Positions 59,301 to 64,000 of a stretch of DNA of 64,000 nucleotides are shown piece after piece. Position 1 is the stretch's first letter. Each line of letters starts with the position of its first letter. Source of the stretch: Acanthochlamys bracteata (lineage: Eukaryota > Streptophyta > Magnoliopsida > Pandanales > Velloziaceae); the NCBI GenBank assembly GCA_019914995.1, contig CM034132.1:7868662-7932661 (forward strand), given 5' to 3'. A program made the translations under genes and the position numbers. Below the pieces are notes generated by a model, which saw nothing but the letters and a program-made list of their open reading frames with translations, was not told the DNA's origin and made no database searches.

Positions 59301-62300
59301 AAATATTTTAAAAAAAGTTAAAATACAAAATTTATTTACAACGGTTGTGGCAAATTACAACTTTTCAAAGAATTAAAACTTTGATAGCATGACCAATGTA
59401 TTTAGTTGAAATATATGAACATAGCATACGTAAACCATATAGTTTAGCTTTTTCTTGATAATATATATATATATATATAAAGATAATCTTCGCTTTAATA
59501 GCGACATGTATGATCTTATCTATTAGACAATATTTTTAGTTGATTTTCATTTTCTTGTTGATAGTTTTTAAACACTTATTCTATAAAGTTATTTAAAAAA
59601 GAAAAAGAGTTGCACATGGTGCACGTGAATCCTTTGAGGCATACACTTATATTGCTAGAAGGGTGGAAACTTTAATTGGTGACATGCAGGATGCATGACC
59701 AATTTGATAGGTTACGCGCCAGTGGTCTTCTTCCTCCTCATTGTCTGAGGAGAAATTTTTAATAAAGGCGCTTAATAAACTAGCTTTGCAACTCTTTGAA
59801 GTTGGTTGGATCATCAGATCAAATTAATGTGGCTAAAATTTGAGAGATCGTGATCAATATAGGCCGGAGGATCGGTCTTACTGAGTGGATATGGCTGATC
59901 CCAACATAAATTGACCTATTTCGCAATATGATTTTATTGGTAATTTTAATTAAATATTTTATCTTTTGTTCTCTTATGAGTCCAAAATAATTTTGTCATG
60001 CTAAACAATGAGTCTCACTAGTTTTTAGATAGCAAAATCTCTTTATATACTTTTCTTGAAATTTACCCTTATAGCACATAATAAGAGCTTTTCTGATTGA
60101 AGTATTGGTTAATTTTTATAAATATCATGATACTCCCCATCTTGTGTATGGGATTGGCACAAATATTCTCATGCATTATCATGTCTTTATGAACTTATAA
60201 GTATTTCTTACTTTTGACATAGTTCTAAATTTTTAAAAGAATTTTCTTATATTTTGAAATAATTATTTGACAAGTTTTATCTTTATAATGCCATTAACCT
60301 GTTTCTTCATTATGATTGATGCACTTTTTGCATGCTACTTATTTTTACATAAGAAAGTCTGAAAGTGGTCATGCACTGAGGATGTGTTCCTACCCATTCG
60401 ATGTACGTCTTTCTTCTTTCCACTCACCAATAGAATCCTTTGGAACAGGCTTGATCTGACTTATATTTCACCAGCTTCATTTGATGACACACTCTTGCAT
60501 TTCTCTTAATGAATCATGGTGATATGTACTGGGAGGGTCAGATTTTGAACTTTCTCTAGATTAATGGCTGTTCGTTCGATAAAAATAAATATATAAGCTC
60601 TAAGTTACTATGATAGCCTAAACTAATTAGTTTTGGAATCATGGAACTAATAGAGTAATAGGTTCATAGGATCGAGATCGAGTAGTTGGCATCTAAAAGT
60701 TAAGAATAGGCTCTGAGGTTCGGAAAGATCGGCTGGATCAGATTGGATTCAACTTAAAATAAAAATAAGTAATTAGTATTATAATTTTAAATATTGTTAG
60801 ATACTTCTGTCTTTGCTAATTAGATTTTTTTTTGGTGAAGATTTTAATAAATCTTTTGCTCTATTAGATAAGTTTCTCTTGTTTTAAAGAAATTTTATTA
60901 AATTAAGGACCAGTAGTCACATGCTCATTGTTTTGTTTTGAAAGCATGACCTGTTATTGCTGGTCATGTATTAATAATGAGCAATAGGAGCATAGAGAAA
61001 TTTAGGCGCGTGACAGGCCGACCGCTAATATTAGGTTACTTGCCTCATTAGGTTGTCACATGCACCTCAGTTGACCATCTTCTCTACCTTACTTCCCACA
61101 AAGAGGGAGAAGATGTTTCAGCTGTTGTTGCGGCGGTTGCTGTTTTAACATTATTTATTACCGATCCCGTCCTAATCGGATTGATCGGAATTGCAGGCGC
61201 TTACCAAATGTGATCAGTGGATCTGGAATGAGATCGGGCAATCTGCACTTCAATGATAAATATAGAATGCAAAGCTTTATTTACCTCAAGGGGTTCGCAT
61301 GGTTGTGTTTGTTATTTGTATAAAATCCTTTTGTATCCAGAGTTTGAGTCAAGTGGGTAGTGTGGCCCTAACTCTCAAGAGATAGACTGTTATTGGAACT
61401 TCACGGCTTTTTGGATTTAGTTAGCTCTAGTAACTTACTGAGTTCATTAATTGATTTAGAAATAACATAATTCGTCCTTCAGCGTCACATACCAATTAAG
61501 AAATAGAACACTAGTTTAATCTCTTAGGCTCCTTTTGATATTAACTCTTGAACTTTGTACAGAAATACCAATCAATTTGCTTTCCGAACTTGATTGTAGA
61601 AGTGCTTTTCTTCTATGATCAAATACCAAACCATGGTTGAAAAATGTTCACCAAAGACCAAATTGCCAACAAATCACTTTTCCAAAAGCTAAAAATACTC
61701 CAAACCATGGTTTGAAACTTCAATACCAAACGCACCCTTGAATAAAATGAATTCCTACTGTCAATGACTTCTTTTACAATATTACCTGGAGTCCCTTTTA
61801 AGACAGTCCTAGTGGGGAATAATCCAGTCTAACTACATAATCTCAGCAATTCAAACAAAAATTCCCGGGTTAGTATATATGCTCTCTAAGTTGATCTTGA
61901 TTACCTATGAAAGTTGTAGTATTAAGTATGCTGTCTCTTGTAGTTACACTGTTGTACTTCCTGATTTAGTGGAAGCCCATTTGATCATGATTCGCATGCT
62001 CATCTTCCTAACAGCTCTTATATCTATTCTGAAGTGCATAGCTATCTAGTTTAACCAGCTAGATAAGCAATATAAAGAAAGATGCTTTCATGTAGTATTT
62101 AGTACTTACAAATTTTCTGTTTGTTGTCAGAAGCCATTACCCTGAATGATGGACTATGTCATTATTTCTTTTAATTCATGTGTTTATAAGATTTTAAGCA
62201 CCTCTTGTGTCTAACTTCCTGATGTCATTTGATTGCCAGAGTTACAGCCGTGATCTTTTTTTGTTCCTGTACATTCTTCTGATTATAGCTTCGGCCATTA

Positions 62301-63946
62301 CATCTCTCAAGAAGCACAATGATAAGTCAGCATTCTCTGGAAAATCTATACTCTATTTAAATCGGCATCAAACGGAGGAATGGAAAGGATGGATGCAGGT
62401 TGGTAACATAGTTTATGTTTTTGTTATCAATGAATTATGATGAATACTTTCAGATACTTTGATTACACATGCTTTCGATAAGGTCAAATTTATACATTAA
62501 TCTATAGTGGATTTTGTACCTAACCTTGTCCCAATGCTAATTTACTTTTGGGTGCATAATTGCTACCAACAAAATTCAACTACTATTTATACATTATGCT
62601 TGCTGAACTACAAAGGATTTTCCCCAAGAATTATTTAGGAAAGGGGACTTTGGTGGAGGGTGTGCTGTTTGCTGGTAACATCATGTCCTTGCTAAGTACG
62701 CTGCAACTAGTGTAACTATCCAAAGCACCTTAATATCCATCAGAAGATTGACCCTGGCTCTTCAACTAAAATGATCTACCTGTCCTAGCTTACTTGTTTC
62801 TGCTCATTTAATTTGAAAATATTAGGCTGAATTCCAAAATGCAGAAATTTGCAACGTGTGTTGTTGCCAACGGAAGAATTTCAATGTCAGTCTGTTTGGT
62901 GGTAACGGTTGCCTTACATATATGATTTTTATTAAGTTGGTGATAGAGTTCAGTAAGAGTTAGGGTCACATATTTTTACTTGCAAACTCCACTGAACTCA
63001 ATTTAAGGTTATTACTTTGCTCTATATGGGTGTTATACGATTAATCCAAGCAACTTGTACAAGAGAGAAATGTGATACTTCCCTATCACTAGTTAGGTGA
63101 TACATAGTTATAAACATCAGGTGCTCCAAAATTGATTTTGAGGCCACTAAAACAATCTCAACTCCCCTATATTTCCAATAAATATAGAGCAGAAGAGGAC
63201 ATTAAGGATTGCTATCTGGTACTGGTTTTTCTTGGAGATGCTTCACAAATCTACTTGTATGATTTGGTATCGAGAACAGTCCTTATCTTATTAGGATGCC
63301 GTAAGTTTACATGCATTCCTTTAGTAGTTCTGTAGTATCTTGAGTGCATGCCTAAGCTATACGCTTCTTTGCTGATATTCATCGAATGCATTTTGATCAA
63401 ACTTGAGGAATTTTTCTGTTATAGTGTTTGATTTCACTTTCATATTTAACCAGGTGCTATTTTTGATGTATCACTACTTTGCGGCTACAGAGATATACAA
63501 CGCAATCCGTATCTTTATTGCAGCTTATGTTTGGATGACTGGCTTTGGGAACTTTTCTTATTATTACATACGAAAGGATTTTAGCCTTGCTCGGTTTGCT
63601 CAGGTGTGTTGTATTTTGTACAGCTTGCATTAATACTTCCAAATTATTCTGAGCTTCAAGCTTAATATAATTGGAGATCTTGGACTACAGATGATGTGGC
63701 GGCTCAATTTCTTTGTTGCCTTCTGTTGCATCGTCTTGAACAATGACTACATGCTATATTATATTTGCCCCATGCACACTCTTTTCACTCTCATGGTTTA
63801 TGGCACCCTTGGCATCTGTAACAAATATAACGAGATTGGGGTGGTAATGGCTGTGAAGATAATTTGCTGTTTTCTGTTGGTCATCTTGATATGGGAAGTT
63901 CCTGGAGTTTTTGATTTTCTATGGAGTCCTCTTACTTTTCTGCTAG
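56316..63946 (+). CDS. RWA: REDUCED WALL ACETYLATION (RWA) protein, 5' part of gene
   Basis: Visible coding exons: 56316-56348, 57461-57552, 58044-58181, 58262-58318, 58400-58472, 62240-62398, 63454-63603 and 63691-63946. The phases agree and all introns are GT-AG. About 319 residues are encoded before the window ends; family members are about 550, so the 3' part is missing. The protein starts [17 protein letters not shown] and has several hydrophobic segments ([82 protein letters not shown]). RWA proteins are Golgi multi-pass proteins related to the membrane part of fungal Cas1p; they supply acetyl groups for O-acetylation of xylan, pectin and xyloglucan. Intron 5 here (58473-62239) is unusually long, about 3.8 kb. 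The start follows the family N-terminus. The last donor could be 63946 or a few bases later. Confidence 0.93.
58473..62239. other. Long RWA intron, mostly featureless
   Basis: About 3.8 kb with no coding homology that I recognise. It holds a (TA)n run at 59459-59479 and the MITE at 61527-61737. The other parts look like decayed repeat sequence, but I cannot assign them. Confidence 0.5.
61527..61737. mobile_element. PIF/Harbinger-like MITE in the RWA intron
   Basis: The left end GGCTCCTTTTGATATT pairs with the inverted right end GGGTGCGTTTGGTATT. The flanking triplets are TTA (61524-61526) and TTG (61738-61740), near the TTA/TAA duplication of this superfamily. The length is 211 bp; no coding capacity. 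Confidence 0.55.
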
Positions 63947-64000
63947 GTAGGTAAGCAAAATTCTTTAAGTATGCAGTGATGTTGGTTTGGATGAGTCAGC

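Noticed and set aside
1..64000. tRNA, rRNA or CRISPR features
   Set aside because: None seen; the window is plant nuclear DNA and no cloverleaf or rRNA words were recognised.

Overview
This window is nuclear DNA from a flowering plant, almost certainly a eudicot. The base composition is AT-rich, genes are split by GT-AG introns, a plant-specific RWA gene and a type I MADS-box gene are present, and the space between genes is filled with plant transposon families (Mutator-like, hAT, CACTA, RTE LINE, copia-like and gag-protease LTR elements). The species cannot be fixed from the sequence alone.

Positions 1-19789 are two copies of one unit of about 9.9 kb in direct tandem (copy 1 about 1-9893, copy 2 about 9911-19789). 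Each unit holds a Mutator-like element with terminal inverted repeats of about 1.1 kb and a broken FAR1/FHY3-type transposase gene. Next to it lie a GC-richer array of about 110-bp repeats and a second inverted-repeat element of about 3.2 kb with no recognisable gene. The two transposase copies share an in-frame TAG and an N-terminal frameshift. They differ mainly by small changes at CAG/CTG/CCG triplets, which raises the question of consensus error in heavily methylated DNA.

Positions 19790-28280 are mostly intergenic. They hold a foldback element built around a degenerate CGACCAGTTAC-type repeat, two possible orphan exons, one intact single-exon type I (M-gamma, AGL80-like) MADS-box gene on the minus strand, a lone CACTA end and an hAT-type MITE.

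Positions 28287-45937 carry three tandem genes, all on the plus strand, for Xi-class glutathione transferases (glutathionyl-hydroquinone reductases). All three have the same exon lengths (210, 177, 225, 129 and 234 bp after the leader exon) and an intact CPWA active site. Only the middle gene keeps an open N-terminal leader exon that looks like an organelle transit peptide; the leaders of the first and third genes carry stop codons. A fourth, orphan leader exon lies at 47301-47378 with no gene body behind it. RTE LINE remnants and a possible copia 5' end sit in and between these genes.

Positions 45938-55180 are gene-poor. They contain an hAT MITE and a small LTR retrotransposon (51697-54530) with gag and protease remnants only. 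From about 55180 to the window end is the 5' part of a REDUCED WALL ACETYLATION (RWA) gene, a multi-pass membrane protein of cell-wall polysaccharide O-acetylation. Eight coding exons are visible and the gene runs off the window.
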